The notes under the pieces: model-generated | The model's database searches: none | Told to the model about the DNA's origin: nothing | What the model saw: the letters and a program-made list of their open reading frames with translations, nothing else | Program-made: the position numbers and the translations under genes | In this document: positions 44,344-57,900 of the stretch, piece by piece | Layout: every line of letters begins with the position of its first letter | How positions within the stretch are numbered: the first letter of the stretch is position 1 | Assembly (NCBI GenBank): GCA_002118135.1 | Contig: BDIU01000235.1 | Location: 117,517-181,516 of the forward strand | Direction of reading: 5' to 3' | DNA: 64,000 nt | DNA from: Trebouxia sp. TZW2008 | Taxonomy: Eukaryota > Chlorophyta > Trebouxiophyceae > Trebouxiales > Trebouxiaceae

Positions 44344-45076
44344 TGAGTGCTGTTGTCAGATCAAGCACATTCAGGAGCGACGCGAACACTGTGCAGAAAG
44401 GCATTTAGTCCCTCCCTTATTCATAGATACAGATGCTGCTTTTTGCAGCGTTGGCCCCCTTTCTAGGTAGACACAATGCAATGTCACACAGCGAGGGCAG
44501 TTTTAGCTACATTATCTGTGTGCTCTCAGTTGTATGATTTGTGTATTCAGCAAGTGATCATTTGCCCAGCCCAGAGCCAATACTGGTCATTGCTGGATTT
44601 TCCTATATGAAAAACTGGACATTGGCTGCGATTGGTGCAAACTGTTCTGCAGTGTGACCTGCAGTCGTCGGCTCTGAGAGGTCTGTCACAAGGCATTTGG
44701 ACATTGCAGATTCAGCTTGCCATTTCACTGTCTGCGAGCATTCAGTTACACTGAGCTGATTAGCTAGCTTCACTACACATTGGCACATCTACTGTGTTAG
44801 CTAGCCTAGTAAATGTAGCAAGCTTCAAGTCCCACGCCTTGTTCAAGACTTGCTGTGTAAGTCCCATTCATACAAACACACATACAATATTTTGCATGTT
44901 ACAGTCCTCATACGACAGCATACCCTTCTTCACTACTAGCAGATTTGATCAGCAATTACTACGCTGCTTACAAAATGCTCTGCTTTAGCATATTGAAGCA
45001 TGCCAGGACTAAGCGCCACCTCTGATGCAAGCTTGCACTAAGACACCAGATAGGAGTCATGCGCTGTAGGACATTG
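44344..45076. other. Intergenic region between converging genes
   Basis: It contains the 3' flanks of the esterase (+) and the RCC1-repeat gene (-). No coding signal was found besides short unsupported ORFs. Confidence 0.45.
44968..44972 (-). terminator. Putative TGTAA polyadenylation signal of the RCC1-repeat gene
   Basis: Minus-strand TGTAA lies 105 bases after the RCC1-repeat stop. Position fits a chlorophyte poly(A) signal; the motif alone is weak evidence. Confidence 0.3.
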
Positions 45077-47807
45077 CTAGCTTGCTTGCAGGGCAGCAGT
45101 GAAGCCACTGCCACAGAAAACACCTTCACATAAGGGTACCTGCACCTGAGTTGGCTGACTCATGCTGTGGGTGTTGCCTACACCCAGCTGACCGTGCTCA
45201 CCCCACCCCCATGCAAACACCTTGCCATCAACTGTCAGTGCTGCTGAATGCTCAGAGCCGGCCGACAGTTGCGATACACACTGCATGTTGGGAGCCTGGA
45301 TTTGAGTAGGTCGTCTAATGAGCTCCCTGGTATCGCTGCGTCTGGTGTGAGAGCTGTGTGGGTCCTTGTTGTCTTGTGCAGCTGTGTTGTCTGTAGCTTG
45401 ATCTGGCTTGATTGGCTGGCCACACTGGCCATACTTGTTGGAACCCCAGGCCCACACACAGCCCTTGTCATCCAAAGCCAATACATGACTCCAACCCAGG
45501 CTCACCTGAGTGACAAGATCAAATGCTACTCAGCTGCACTTTGTACTGCAGACCAGCATGCACAAGACGTCACTGTGCCAGCTACACAGCAATGCTTTGC
45601 TGACATTTGGGGCATAAGACTAACACATTGATGGTGTAATCTGTGACGGCTGCCTGTCATACACAGGAATCAAAGATCAAGTTGCCAATGGGCTGTTGGA
45701 CATACCTCAACCCACTTGTGACAGCTGTCATCCAAAGATGGAAGGTGCCCATCTTCAGACACAGGCTGCTGCACTGCTTTGAGCTTTGGCCTGGAGACTT
45801 GTTCTGGGGCAGAAACATTTGTGTGACTAGTATAGCTGCGACCCCAGAGATGCAGGCAGCCAGAGGTGTCTATGATGCCGCTGTGGTGTCCTCCAGCCAA
45901 AATCTGCATTTTACAACAGACTTGGTCTTGTTTGGCAGCTGGCACTTCTTGCAATTGATGACGCAACTCCTGTATACCACTCCTATATTCAGTGCTCAAT
46001 GATCAGCAGCTGACATGCAACTGTGCCCCACCTTCTATTCTTTGGTACTGCTTGCTGACAGCTAGACCCTTGACTAAGCTGCTATGGGGCAAAACACACT
46101 GAAGACTGTGTCTGTTCACAAGTGGCTGCCCACTTGGCTTGAACTTGGGCAGATGTTGCGTCACAACTCCTTACCATGATGCCAGGGCCTGTCCGCAACC
46201 CAGGGTGCTTTGCTCAAGCACGCACAGTGTTGCATGACGGCAGTTGCAACATGGCCAAGGTGCATCAGCAGAGGGTATACACCTTGCAAGGTGAAGCCCC
46301 ATGCTGCAGGTCTGCCACCAGGCAAGGCTCCCACACTTTGCTTGGTGTGATTGCATCGGCTGTCACGCTTGTTTGCCTGCAGCGCCTGCTATCTGCAGGC
46401 TCTGAGTGCTGCTGTTCAACAGGAAGACGTGGGTCTGACTGATCATACGTTTGGTTCTGTTGGGCCGAGCTGGGCTGAGGCATTTTGATGCCAATTTGGC
46501 CGCGCCTGTTGGCTCCAAAGGCAAAGATTGATAGCGTTGAGGCATCTGATCCTCTGGACACCTCACAGGCAGGGAGGTGAGAACCGTGTCCCAATTGAAC
46601 CCGTCCTAGCACCAAAGTGTGATGCATGCCACAGGCCACTTGATAAACCTGCGAAGGCAGCAATCAAATGAGAGCCTTTCAATGAGCCTGCATGGCTTCT
46701 TGTCCAAGTAGCACATGTATGCACATTCAGGGCACGCCAGCGTATTGTCAAGCGCAGGAAGGTCTGCATCGTCCCAATGCCTGTGACATCAAGTTCAGCA
46801 TCAACTGAGGTGTTCAAAGGGATATAAGTGTATGAAGGCAAGTGAAGGGACGACAAATTTCAGAACTGCTGTAGATGAAATGTTTCACTTGCAGCAGGTA
46901 CTTCTGGTGGCATACATGCTTGTTTTTGCAACAGTGCGACTAAGAGCACTGTCTGCTGCCTGTGTTGGCATACAGTTGAGACAATATACCCTGCTAGCAT
47001 ACAAGTGAGACATCGTACCCTGCATGTTGCCAGCTCACCCAGGACATGGACAGGCGTGCTTGCTATTGGAACACATTCACCCAAGCCAAGCTGACCAAAA
47101 GCCCCTTCTCCAGCTGTGAACAGCTTGCCGGTTACTGCAAACACATTATTTTGCATTGAGAGAAAGCTGCTCTGTCTGCTGCATTTCTGCAGGATATGTG
47201 CAGAAGTTGACCTCTGACCCGTTGCAGGTGTTTGCGTTCCACACTCAGCAGTGTTATTGCAGGAAAGTCCAATGATGAAGCTATCTGCAGGGCAGCGGTC
47301 AAACTGCTCCTTGTTGGTCTTCTCGGCATGCAGGTAGGGGTACCTGTGACAAAAGCTGTATGACCCCACCCAGCAGATACTGTCTGAATCTGCTGCATGC
47401 CAAACAAGCTGGCTGGCAGCATCATGGGCACTGGCAACACCTCCCTGCTGGCAGCAACCTCACAAACACCAATAGCCTTGGTGTTACCCCAGACTACCGG
47501 GCTGCCGTCTGCAAAGCAAATCGAGGCCATCATTGTTGAATTGAAAGCAAGAACATGTTTTTTCAGCAAGTCTCAGCCGAGCCTCGACTGTATACGCATG
47601 CAATACGAGGTGCATGTGCATGCGCAGCTGGTAGATTCACCCGAAGCCAGGCAGATCCTCACCTGAGACAGCTGCAACATGATTCCCGCCGCAAGAAATC
47701 TGCTGCAAAGTCACCAGAGTAGTAGCTTTGACTGGAACAATGCTGTCTGCTGCAAGTCCTGCACCAAGCTGACCACAGCTGCCTGCACCCCACGACCACA
47801 TGCTCAT
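45077..47807 (-). CDS. RCC1-repeat (beta-propeller) protein, 7 exons
   Basis: RCC1 repeats form a seven-bladed propeller, used by guanine-exchange factors and by other regulators. Minus-strand exons: 47807-47663, 47508-47344, 47134-47039, 46780-46725, 46648-46283, 45969-45706 and 45505-45077 (TAG); phases agree, 506 residues. Blade signatures: MSMWSWGAGSCGQLGAGL, SAGWGHTAFVT, FTAGEGAFGQLGLGE, VACGMHHTLVL, IFAFGANRRGQIGIK, ILAGGHHSGIID, LGWSHVLALDDKGCVWAWGS and VFAWGWGEHGQLGVGNT. Loops of up to about 60 polar residues interrupt the blades. Exon 4 (56 bases) is the least certain; it was chosen to keep phase. The start ATG begins directly on the first blade, so the N-terminus could be longer. 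No extra domain was found, so the partner is unknown; SERGEF-like size is only a hint. Confidence 0.85.
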
Positions 47808-48059
47808 CCGACTTGTTGAGGGTCTGCATTCGCGTGTTCAGCTTTGCACTGACGCACAAAAGCTGTTGGTGCTCAAGTCGGTTCGACAAGCACGTCCTCG
47901 ATGCAGTGCGAGCATCGCAGCATTAAGCTGCTGCAGCTTCCCCCACAGCTTCGCTTGCATACCCACGGATGCACGTGATCCACGTTCCTCGTGCTGCGAA
48001 GCACTCTGAGGCATTGGAATGGCTTAGTGGAAATTTGTCTCTGATCGCTACAGCAAAGT
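47808..48059. promoter_or_regulatory. Compact divergent promoter, RCC1-repeat gene (-) and HERP-like gene (+)
   Basis: Only 252 bases separate the two start codons, which point away from each other, so both 5' UTRs and promoters must share this stretch. No TATA box is evident. Shared regulation is possible but not shown. Confidence 0.5.
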
Positions 48060-51000
48060 ATGGCAGGGAAGACAGAACAAGCTGACAGTGCTCAGGAAGT
48101 GCTCTTTGCAGTGAAGAATCCAGGTCGCAGCAGTTCGGCCCCTTTCGCCTTGCGCACGACTACAGCGTCCACTGTTTTAGACCTCAAGAGGCAGCTGAGT
48201 CGCGAGTATGACGGCAAACCTGATCCGCAAGTTCAGACGGTGAGGTTCCAAGGTTGCTCCGTGTGGCATATATCGCTTATTTGACACTTCAGATATGTGC
48301 AGATCATATATGCTGGACAGGTTCTGAGAAGCAATGGCATGCTGGTCAGAGACTTCTTGAGGCCGGTGAGCGCTCTATTTTAAATGTTTCGCCTTTTGAT
48401 CACCATATCTGTGGACTCTGCTAAGCCTGCTATGCTTTGTTGCAGAAACTTGACGACGGTGTGCCTCACTCCCTGCACCTTGTCGTCAAAGCAAACAGCG
48501 TTTCAGGGCAAAGCTCAGCAACGCAGACCCAGCAATCAACTTCAGCTGCACCACTGGGCTACAACCCAACACCATTTCAGGCCAGGTCCACTCCTCAGGT
48601 ATGTACTATATGAATTGATGACATTCTGCCTGCATCATTCAGGTTCTCCATGCCACGCTGACAGACTGTACCTGCTGCCCTGCCTGCATCCCCAGCCTTT
48701 GTCCCGGTCAGACAGTCTTGTTTATGCTGATCAAAATTCTCAATTGCAAATCGTTAGCTGCTGCTGCATATTCAGAGAGTGGGTGTGGTTGCATCCAACT
48801 ATAATTACAAAGTTACAAATCCTATCAGGAACCTCACAAACTAGAGATCACAGCCATCAGAATGTCTGCAGGGTGTGCCAGGAGCTCAGCCACAGAATGC
48901 TGACATGCTGCAAGCTTACCAGGCAGCTCTCAACACATTTGTAAACAACAGAAACCCCCAGCCAGGCAGTGCAACAACTGCGGCAACACAGCCTCCACAG
49001 CAAGCTGCTGGCCAACAGGCAACCAACAGCAGTGCAGGGGCATTGCCAACAGCCCCTACTGGACAGCCACAGCAGCCCCAACAGCAGCACACTCAGCAGA
49101 GCTCTCAAGCACCTGGCGCAGGGCACGCAGCTTTGTATGCCATGCAGGCGCCGCCAATGCTGGCTTATATGCCCGTTCTGGTGAGTCTTCCCTTCAAGTA
49201 ATGCCAGTACTTGTTTGCTTCTTAATTGGCGATGAGTAGCTTGCATGCCCCTTGCGTCTGCATGAAATCCTTCTTTGCAGTGGTGTATTGTCAAGAGGAT
49301 CTAGCACTTGACCTGTGACCGTGTGTGCAGACGATACCCTCAGCAAGCCTTCAGAGTTGTTGCAGCCTCAATTTGCAGCGTCAGTCAATGCCCAGGGGCA
49401 TGGACAACGTATATGAGTGTCATGCATGCTTGTCATGTCTCATGCTGAACATCACATAACTTGTTCTCAATCTGCAGATCCCTAATCCATATGCAGCGCT
49501 GCCACCAGGATGGCCCTCACACCAGCAACAGCAGCCCCAGCAGCAGCCACAGCAAAGCCAACAGCCCCAGCACCAACAGGGTGCTGCTGGTCAAGGGCAT
49601 GCCCCAATGCACTTCCCGTACCCTCCCTTTGTGCCAATGCTGTTCCCCTATGGAATGGCAGCACCTGGGGCTATGCCAGGCTTGCCTCCTGGCCCTGTCA
49701 GGGTGCATGTGGTTGGCGAACAGCACCCAGGAGTGCCTGCAGCAGCTGCACCAGGTACAGAGTCAACAGTCTAAAAACTTGATATTAGCCCTATGCAACT
49801 GCTGTTGTGTTTGAGCTTGCATGCAAGCAAACGGCTGTCAAGCATTACAGTCAAGATAGCAGACTGCACCAATGCTGAAGTGAGACAGCAGCAATGACTC
49901 TGAGGCGCAAGTTTTGGTTCTATCTGTCAGCATTTCTGTGGAATCTGTTCACAATGCATGAGACCACTGACAAATACGGCATAGCAACCACTTTCATCCT
50001 TGCCAATCGCAAGTGTGTGGTGTGGAAGCTGAATGTGCTCTAGTGATTTCATGGCGCATTCTTTTTCTTGCAACAATACTTTTTATGTCAAGCATAGCTC
50101 AAGAGCTCCTATGTACTGTCCAACAAATCTTTTCAGCATGTCAGCAAGGATTCTGCATGCATGCAGGCCTGCGGCAGCGTCACATGGGGGCAGCAGTTGG
50201 AGGCCCTGCAGCTGTGCTGGCTCCGGCAGCGCCAGGTGGCATCTTCAGAATGCGGCGTGCTCCAGGCATGCAGATGCGCATGATACGCATTGATATCAAG
50301 GCCCTGGTGCAGATGGCTGTTGTTGCGCTTGTTATGTATCAGGTGAGGCTGCATGCTCTGCCAGTATGCATGCACTCGCACACTATATGCCAATTTGTAC
50401 TTGGTGGTTTGGTGACACAGTCAGGCAACTGTAGACAATAATGGCCAGTTCAATCCCTGCATCTTTCTTTGCATGGGTACGATATTATGCAAAATGTGCA
50501 TCCCTCAGGGGCGTATAAAGTGCATCTGGTCAACATGTGTAGCTCAGTTTTGTCTGTAGCTGCATACTTGCTCTCATACACTGGCTCGGGTCATGCCCAG
50601 GCTAAGGCTATACTTGAAGTCATGGCGCCAACATTGACTTGCGCCTGAGACTGCACAATCTGACTTGCAAGGGTGAGTGTAACAGTCAGAAAGTTGCATG
50701 CCTGCTGGTGGAATTTGCTGCGCATCTGTTTACAGTTGTAGCATCTGCTACATATTTGTTCACAATGATGTACATTTGGCAAGATACCCAATGTCTATCT
50801 TTGGGCTACCTGGAACAACTGGCCCTGTGCCCAATAGCATCAGGCAAACATGATGCTTTGCATGCAGCACTGCCCGCCTGGCAGGTTCTTCATGCTAATG
50901 GGTGGAGCCGCCCTGTTGTACTTGACTGGTTTGGGGCCATTGCAAAGAGCTCTTCAGCGCTTGGTAGCCCTAGCAATGCCTACGCCAATCAGACCGCCAC

Positions 51001-51494
51001 AAGGGGGGCAGCCTGGGGCAGAAGGGCAGCCTGGCGCAGCCCCCCAGTGGAGCCTGCTAGGAGAGCTTCAAGCTGTCATTGTTGGGTTCTTCTCATCACT
51101 TATCCCAGGTATGGCCGTCCTGAAGTGGCAGAGCTCGCATCGCCAAGTTGCGCGTTTTAGTCGTTCTCTGCAATCTCTCCATGCCAAGCAAGCTGCATGT
51201 CATGCCAGATGGCATGTCTTGAGGAAGGTGTTGCTTGCGCTTACTGTTCAAGATGATGTTCATGTGTTGAGGCCTGCACCTGTTTAGCTATTGCAAGACC
51301 ACAGCTGCAGATGTGATCTGCTGTTGCAGAGTGGCAAAGGTACAAGGTTCTGATTCTCTTGCTGTTGCACAGGGTGGAACATGAATGCAGAGGATGCAGC
51401 AGCATTTGCAGCAGCACAGCAGATGCAAGCAGCTGAGGCGGCCAGAGAAGCACAACGAGCAGGTGGTGGTCAGCAAAATCTGCATCAGGACTAG
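48060..51494 (+). CDS. HERP-like ER membrane protein with ubiquitin-like domain, 8 exons
   Basis: HERPUD1-type proteins sit in the ER membrane with a cytosolic ubiquitin-like domain and scaffold the HRD1 complex in ER-associated degradation; in animals they are induced by ER stress. Exons: 48060-48239, 48303-48365, 48446-48598, 48872-49180, 49478-49754, 50167-50342, 50868-51108 and 51373-51494 (TAG); phases agree, 506 residues. The N-terminal domain reads VLFAVKNPGRSS, then LDLKRQLSREY, then IIYAGQVLRSNGMLVRDFL and SLHLVVKA. A long Gln/Pro/Ala-rich linker follows (residues about 85-320). Near the C-terminus is a hydrophobic hairpin, IDIKALVQMAVVALVMYQ and RFFMLMGGAALLYLTGLGPL, then WSLLGELQAVIVGFFSSLIP. 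The tail is Ala/Gln-rich (NMNAEDAAAFAAAQQMQ). The call rests on domain order and the UBL motif; the linker is longer than in animal HERP. Confidence 0.85.
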
Positions 51495-51944
51495 GCATTT
51501 GTCTGGTGCCATGTTACTTGTCCCACTGCATGCTTACTATTTGTACATCTCACAAGTAGTTTTAGAAAAGTATGGTGGTAGATGGGCGCTCTAGAACAAC
51601 AGAGTTGCACAATTTCATCCCTTTTGCTTATTGTCAAGGCGCAAGCAGCTTACTTTGGCACTATTTTAGTTGCATTTAATTAGTCTAGTCGAGGAGCCTC
51701 ACTGGGGATCCCGAAGCAAGCTAGCTGACTAAAGCAAAAGCAACAGCGAGTCAAAGTTTTCTGATGGGCTGCACTGTTAGCAAAACCGGGTGGTACCTGG
51801 AGATGCTGTTGAGACATGTTGATCCCGTTGCTACTTCGCCGTGTCACTGCTCTCTCGCGACCGTTGAAGTTTGCACACGGCTGTTTCTGCCAGTGTGATC
51901 TGCACAGCTCCCTCCTCGAACAGCAAGTCTCTATATTGAACACA
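51495..51944. other. Intergenic region between HERP-like and K+ channel genes
   Basis: It holds the HERP-like 3' UTR and the channel promoter/5' UTR on the same strand. No coding sequence or clear motif was seen. Confidence 0.4.
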
Positions 51945-54900
51945 ATGTCGAACGACGAGGCTGTGCACGAACTCGAGCTGACCTTTAACCATAGCACTGC
52001 TGGCTTAAACTTCCGCACCGACGGTAATTGGCACGGGCTACTTGACTTGCAACTTAGACTTCGTGAGCTGAACGTTCGACGTGCGCTACAGAGAGCGAGT
52101 CGCTCCCAAAACTTGTAAACAAGACAACAGAAGTCAACGCACGCGAGTGGGCGACATTGTCCCGCAGGTCGTCGCAAGCTGTCCTCGACGCAGTCCGCAG
52201 CAAAAGATTTTCTGGCAGGTTGGCCTGCTTGCTAGTTCAGCTCGAAGCCCATGTCTGCTCATATGACGTCAGCGATCAAAACGAAGTCAACGCACATGCA
52301 GAGACGTTTTCTGGAGAAATCATCTCCCAATTTGGAACCCATACTCCAAGCTATACTGGTGCTGGTGCACATATGTGCTACTGATGGACGCCACCTACAC
52401 AGCCTTTGTGGTTCCCATTGCTGTTGCATTTGATACTTCAAACGTAGCATGGGACTGGGCAGGATACCTTGACTTCATAGCAGGTAGTGTCTTGCTCTTC
52501 CAAAGTTAAACGTTCTCCAGTGCGGTGCTGACCAATACGTACCTTTGATTTTAAAGCGCCCAGGTCATGCAAAATTCCAACTGAGAAACTGCACCTGCAG
52601 GATGCACGTTTGCCATAGAGCTCTTCTTGGGGTGGAATGTAGCTTATGTTGCCACCCACAACCTGCAGAAGCGTGTAATCCTTAAAAGGCGGAAAATTGC
52701 TCAGTTCTATGTGTTCAAGGGCAGCTTCATCTTTGACTTGATTTCCACCATCATCTTTGTAGCCCAGGTCAGTGTCTGTGCCATGCACAAGGGATTTCCA
52801 TCTCAAAACAATGATCAGCATGCCATGTCCTGCATTTGATCTGGCAAAGCGCTGAGTGTGCACAAAACACTGTTGGCAAGATTTACTGTCACTACTTGAC
52901 AAAGCACACTGCGCTGTATTCTAGCACTTGATGTTCAGCTATTGCTTTAAGCCGCCGAATCCAGCAGGTTACTGCATGCAGGCGGTTGGATATGGCATTG
53001 GACTTGCAGGACAGAGTGGGGGCACTGTCATTCAAATCATACAGATTGCCAGAGCTCTGAGGTCAGACAAGCAGCTTCAGCTGTCATGCTATGGCAGTTC
53101 AGCATGGCATTTCCATAGATTGCTCAGCGTGCAAGTCCTTGTGGCATACAGTCTGCTTTGTGTGGCCAGAAGCGGTACAGCAGCTTCTCCTTTGATGTCA
53201 TTTATAACAAGAAACTGTGCTTCAGCAATGCACTCATGCTGTATGCGTGCTGTTGTAACATACCTCTGGCATTTGACCTTGTCAGCCAAAGGCAATCGTT
53301 TATCGTTATCGCATGTTGCTTGCATCATGCAGGTTATTCCGTCTGCTGGGACTTTTACAGCAGCTGTTTGTTTTGTCGCTCTCAGCGCCTCAGAGAACGC
53401 TGCCAATTGTCAACAAACCAATACCCACTTGGCTGTCATACTTGCTTCAGTTGCTGTACCTGGTGGCCCTTATCATCAACTTCACTGGCTGTGTGCTGTA
53501 AGCATCTCCCTCACATTGTGCATGCACTGCAAGTGAGCTGCATCAGCTTTGAATGCCTGCATTCCCGTTGTCCTTGCATTTGAAGCAATGCAGCCCCTTA
53601 CAAGGGCTCATTGCAGACACTGTCATATTCAGGTTTGTGACTGCCACTGCAGTTTCAAGCAGTACATCTGTTGTGCGTCAAGCATATGCAATTGCATTCA
53701 CTCAGCAGCAGGCATCTTTTCAAGGACTGCAGCCTGCATGGTCACAGCATGTTCTCCTTCTGCTCAAATGTGTTTAGTGTGCTGTCAACTGCACTCAAAT
53801 TTGCATGCTTGCTGCAGTGTATTTGTTGCGGAGCGCGAGGGCTTTCAAAATACCTGGGTCAACAACTACAGCCCTTTTGTGTCCAATTATGCTGCTGATG
53901 CTTCAGCTTCTGTGTTGACAACTCAAGAGGCAAGTCAGTCCAGTTCCTTCAAGATCTATGCAAAGTATTTGACAACACCTGCAGTAGCACATGTGTGTTG
54001 CACCATATCTTTGAATGGTCCGCAATGCCTTGCAGGCTGTGCTTGAGTTCTGCTGTATACTGCGTCTCACAGCTCATTCTTGGCCGCTTGATGTTGTCGC
54101 TAGGCGTGTGCGCGGAGTACCCAGACCCTGGTCAGTTGGCGTGTGTGCCAGGCTTTGCATGAACGTTTGCATGGTATCTCTTTTTCGTCTATGATCTGAT
54201 ATTCCTGGTGTAACTCCTTGATATAAATTGCAGCTTTGTAGACTGTTCCTGCAGGCAAGGACCATTCCTGGACCAATCATATATTTGGCAGCTGCTTACT
54301 GGGCATTGACCACTATCACTACAATTGGGTTTGGCGATGTTACGCCTATCAGGAATGCTGAGCGTGCTACACTGCTATTCATAGAGCTGATGGGCGTGTT
54401 GTTCTTTGGCATACTGCTGGGATCTATCACCAGCTTGCTCCAGGTACATTTCTGTGGTTCAGTAAGCATCCAAAGGCATGTGTACCACTTTTGTGAAGAT
54501 GCCAAACACAGCAATGCCATGATTGAAGCTTAGTACAGATCAACGCTTGGAATATGGTGAAGCAAGCTGTGGAGGTACCGCACAGGGAATGCATCATCTG
54601 TCACTCATGACCAGCCTGTCATCGCTAGGAATGCTTGTCTACTAGTACCTGTCTCAGCGCCTTCCTGATGGAAATGGTCAGCAGAGTCCTCATGCCCATG
54701 CTCACCAGTGAATACTTTTGATAACATTCAGATAGCTGATTGCTTTACGCAGCTGGTCTGCTGCGCACATATGAACAGCCAAAAGGCTCTGCAAGCCACA
54801 TCATGTGTCTCTGTTTATGCGGATTGTAATGTTGCACAACTGCCTACCCGAGCAGATACACAGGTGATACCTCACATAATTGTGCAAGGCGGCTGAGCGC

Positions 54901-57900
54901 CTTGATCATTGCAGAGAGCAAGCGCTGAGGTCAAGGATGCTCAGATGTTCCATGACAAGATGACAGCTGTAGAAAAGTGGATGACCCAGGGTCACCTGCC
55001 CCATGAGCTCCGCATCAGGATCCGCCGATACTATGCACAGGTGCCAGCCTGCAGCAACACAGGTCACACATGTGTTGCATGAATCTGTATCAGCAAAGGT
55101 GACGATAAGGTGTCTTGCACACGTCACTGCACCCCAGAAATTATGCTTTACGCTTGCAATAAGCAAGACATGTTCACAGTGGCGGTTACCGTACTGCTGT
55201 CTTGCTAACGCATAACCCTACACTGCCATTGCATTACTTTGTGGGTGCGACCATCTGCAGGTTTGGGTACATGAGGCTCATGTGCGGTCAGCGCTTGAGA
55301 TGTTCCAGGACTTGCCTCAAGAGCTGCAGGGTGAGGTGGCCTGGTTCCGCATTCAAAATCTCATGAAAGAGCTGCACACCTTCCAGGCAAGCACAGCTAG
55401 TCAGCCTCTTTGCTTGCTGATACCTAGCCTGTGTAATATATACTGGCATAACTTGTGCAAGCGTCACTGACCAATTTTTGAGCTCATGCTGCATCACGCA
55501 AGGCAGCCAAGCTGTACAGCAGCCTGACTAGACATGGACAGTTGAGTCAGTGTGCTTGCAACCTCGTGAAAGCATTGGCAGAGTCACTGACCACTTGTTG
55601 AGCTCATGCTGCATCACGCAAGGCAGCCAAGCTGTACAGCAGCCTGACTGGACATGGAAACTTGAGTCAATGTGCTTGCAACCTCGTGAAAGCATTGGCA
55701 GACAGTCAATTGACCGCAGGCCACTTAAAGTGCAAAAATCCCTGCAGGATCTGGATAGCAAGGTGCAGCGTATGATTGCCATGCAAGTGCGGCCATTGAG
55801 GGTGGGCCCAGGGCATCACATCTGCTCTCAAGGCTCCCCTGCTGACAGCCTTTGGCTGCTGCAAGAAGGCAAGCCATTGCTTCTGCATATGCTGCTTCCG
55901 TCCCTTTGATGGTCTTGCAGAGCTGGAACATGCCTTGAAGCTGCATGCAGCAGATGCTGTTGCTGTGCAAGCTTGAGCAAGCAGTTGTTCTAGCATGACA
56001 GAGCCATGTCGCCAAACCCACACATCTCAATGCAATCGTTGGCCAACAGTAAAGGCTGTCATCATACACTTCCCAAACCAGGCTCTTGCACGATGTCAAG
56101 CTCTTTTGTGTAAGTGGCCATGCCTCATCTGAGCTCATGTGAAAACATGCAGCATTGCTGCTGTGATTCATTTGTGTTTCCAAATGCAGGTTCTGTTGTG
56201 ACTCTACAGCATCAGCAAGAGGGGCAGATCCAGAAAGCACCCACAGTTTTGGGGGTGACAGCCCTTCTAGCTTCAGATCAGTCACAGTATAAGAACCATC
56301 CTTTTGGTTATAGGTGAGCATGCAGCTTTACAAGCTGCGAGATTGGCACAGCCAGACCTGTGCATTGCACCTATTGCTGCCAAAGCATCATTGCCAGTCA
56401 TGTCCAAGCTATGGTATCAGCGACAACGGTGCATGCATTGTGTTGTAGCAGGGCTGACATCAGGCATATGTATTGTCAAAGGCACTTTGCATTCAAGCTT
56501 CTCAATATGGATGGAACGTGCAGGGCTTTGAACAGCTGTGTTTTGTGGGAGCTGTGCATGACAGACCTGCAGCCATTGTTCACCTGGCAGCAAGATGTGG
56601 CCATCCACCTGGTAAGCATAACTTGTCTGTCTTGGCAGCAGCATTGCAAGGCCAAGACACACTGGGTATTGTTTGATAAGACCACATGCTGCATAACAAT
56701 TGCGGATTTAAGTGAACATAGGTTTTGGCCAGCAGCAGCGACCAGGTGTTTGGCATAGGCCCTTTGCATTGCAATACGTTCTGCTTGACTGCTTGACTTC
56801 AGCTAGGACATCTCTTTTGTTGTCAACACTATTGAATGTCCTGTCTTTGCTACATGCATGCCTCTCTCACATTCCTGTCCAATGAAACTACCATTGTTTG
56901 GCAATCATTTAGTTGAACATGTGCTGTATCATCTGTTTTAAGGGGTGTCATGCTGGTATGCAGGCCAGTAAGGCGCAGGAGCACTTTGCGCACAGCATGA
57001 CCAGGCACAGCCTGCTGCAAAGCAAGTCTGGACAACCTCATCAGGTATGTAAAACCTGATGTGTCATGTGCATGCTGACTAAGCAAGTTCATGAACACCC
57101 AAGCATGTTGTTGAGCATCTTGCTATAGGCTGTGAGCAACAAGCATGTAGACTGGATTTTGGCTAATCACCGCTGCCTGTGCAAAGCTTGCTGCAACTTC
57201 TCAACACTGTCACCTGTGACGGTGAGGGCCATAATGCCGATTATAATGACAACTGATTGCAGATGAATGGATCAGCTGAGCTGAAGCAACCTCCTGCAGA
57301 TGCAGTGCCTGCCATAGTCTCACCATTTCTGACAACTCAGAACAGTGCAACCCAGGGCTCAGATCAGCAAGGTATGCTTTTGCTAATCAAAGTGGGCTTT
57401 TTAACTGGCTTCATGGTGAAATCTGCAGCAAATTGCAAGCACGATTATATGCAACAGCCAAGACTGGACTGAGGGTATACAGAAGTGCAAGTTTGCCAAA
57501 CTACAAAATGAGCTGTGCATGTGCACATTCATGTGTGTCACAAGCGGGCCCTGGACCTGTTATTGCTTGGCCAAACAAGTTGTGTCCTGCCAATTTGGCT
57601 TTCACTACTGTTGACACTGTTATCGTTGACGACAGCTAAGCTTTGCGTTAGTGCTCACTTATGCTGTGTATGATGCAATGAGTGGCATTTCATGCAAAGC
57701 ATGGCACTCAATCAGATCTCAGGATTGAAACACCTGTTCAAAGCCGCAGGTCTTCAGTCTCAATCAGCTGGTGCCCATCAAGCAGAACATGAACACAATG
57801 TTCATGGCAACCAAGTGGGTGTTGACTTGACACAACAAGGTCTGGTACTGATCTCCATTCCAGCAGCCTTGGCGACAGCAGAGGTGAGGTTGCGGTATGT

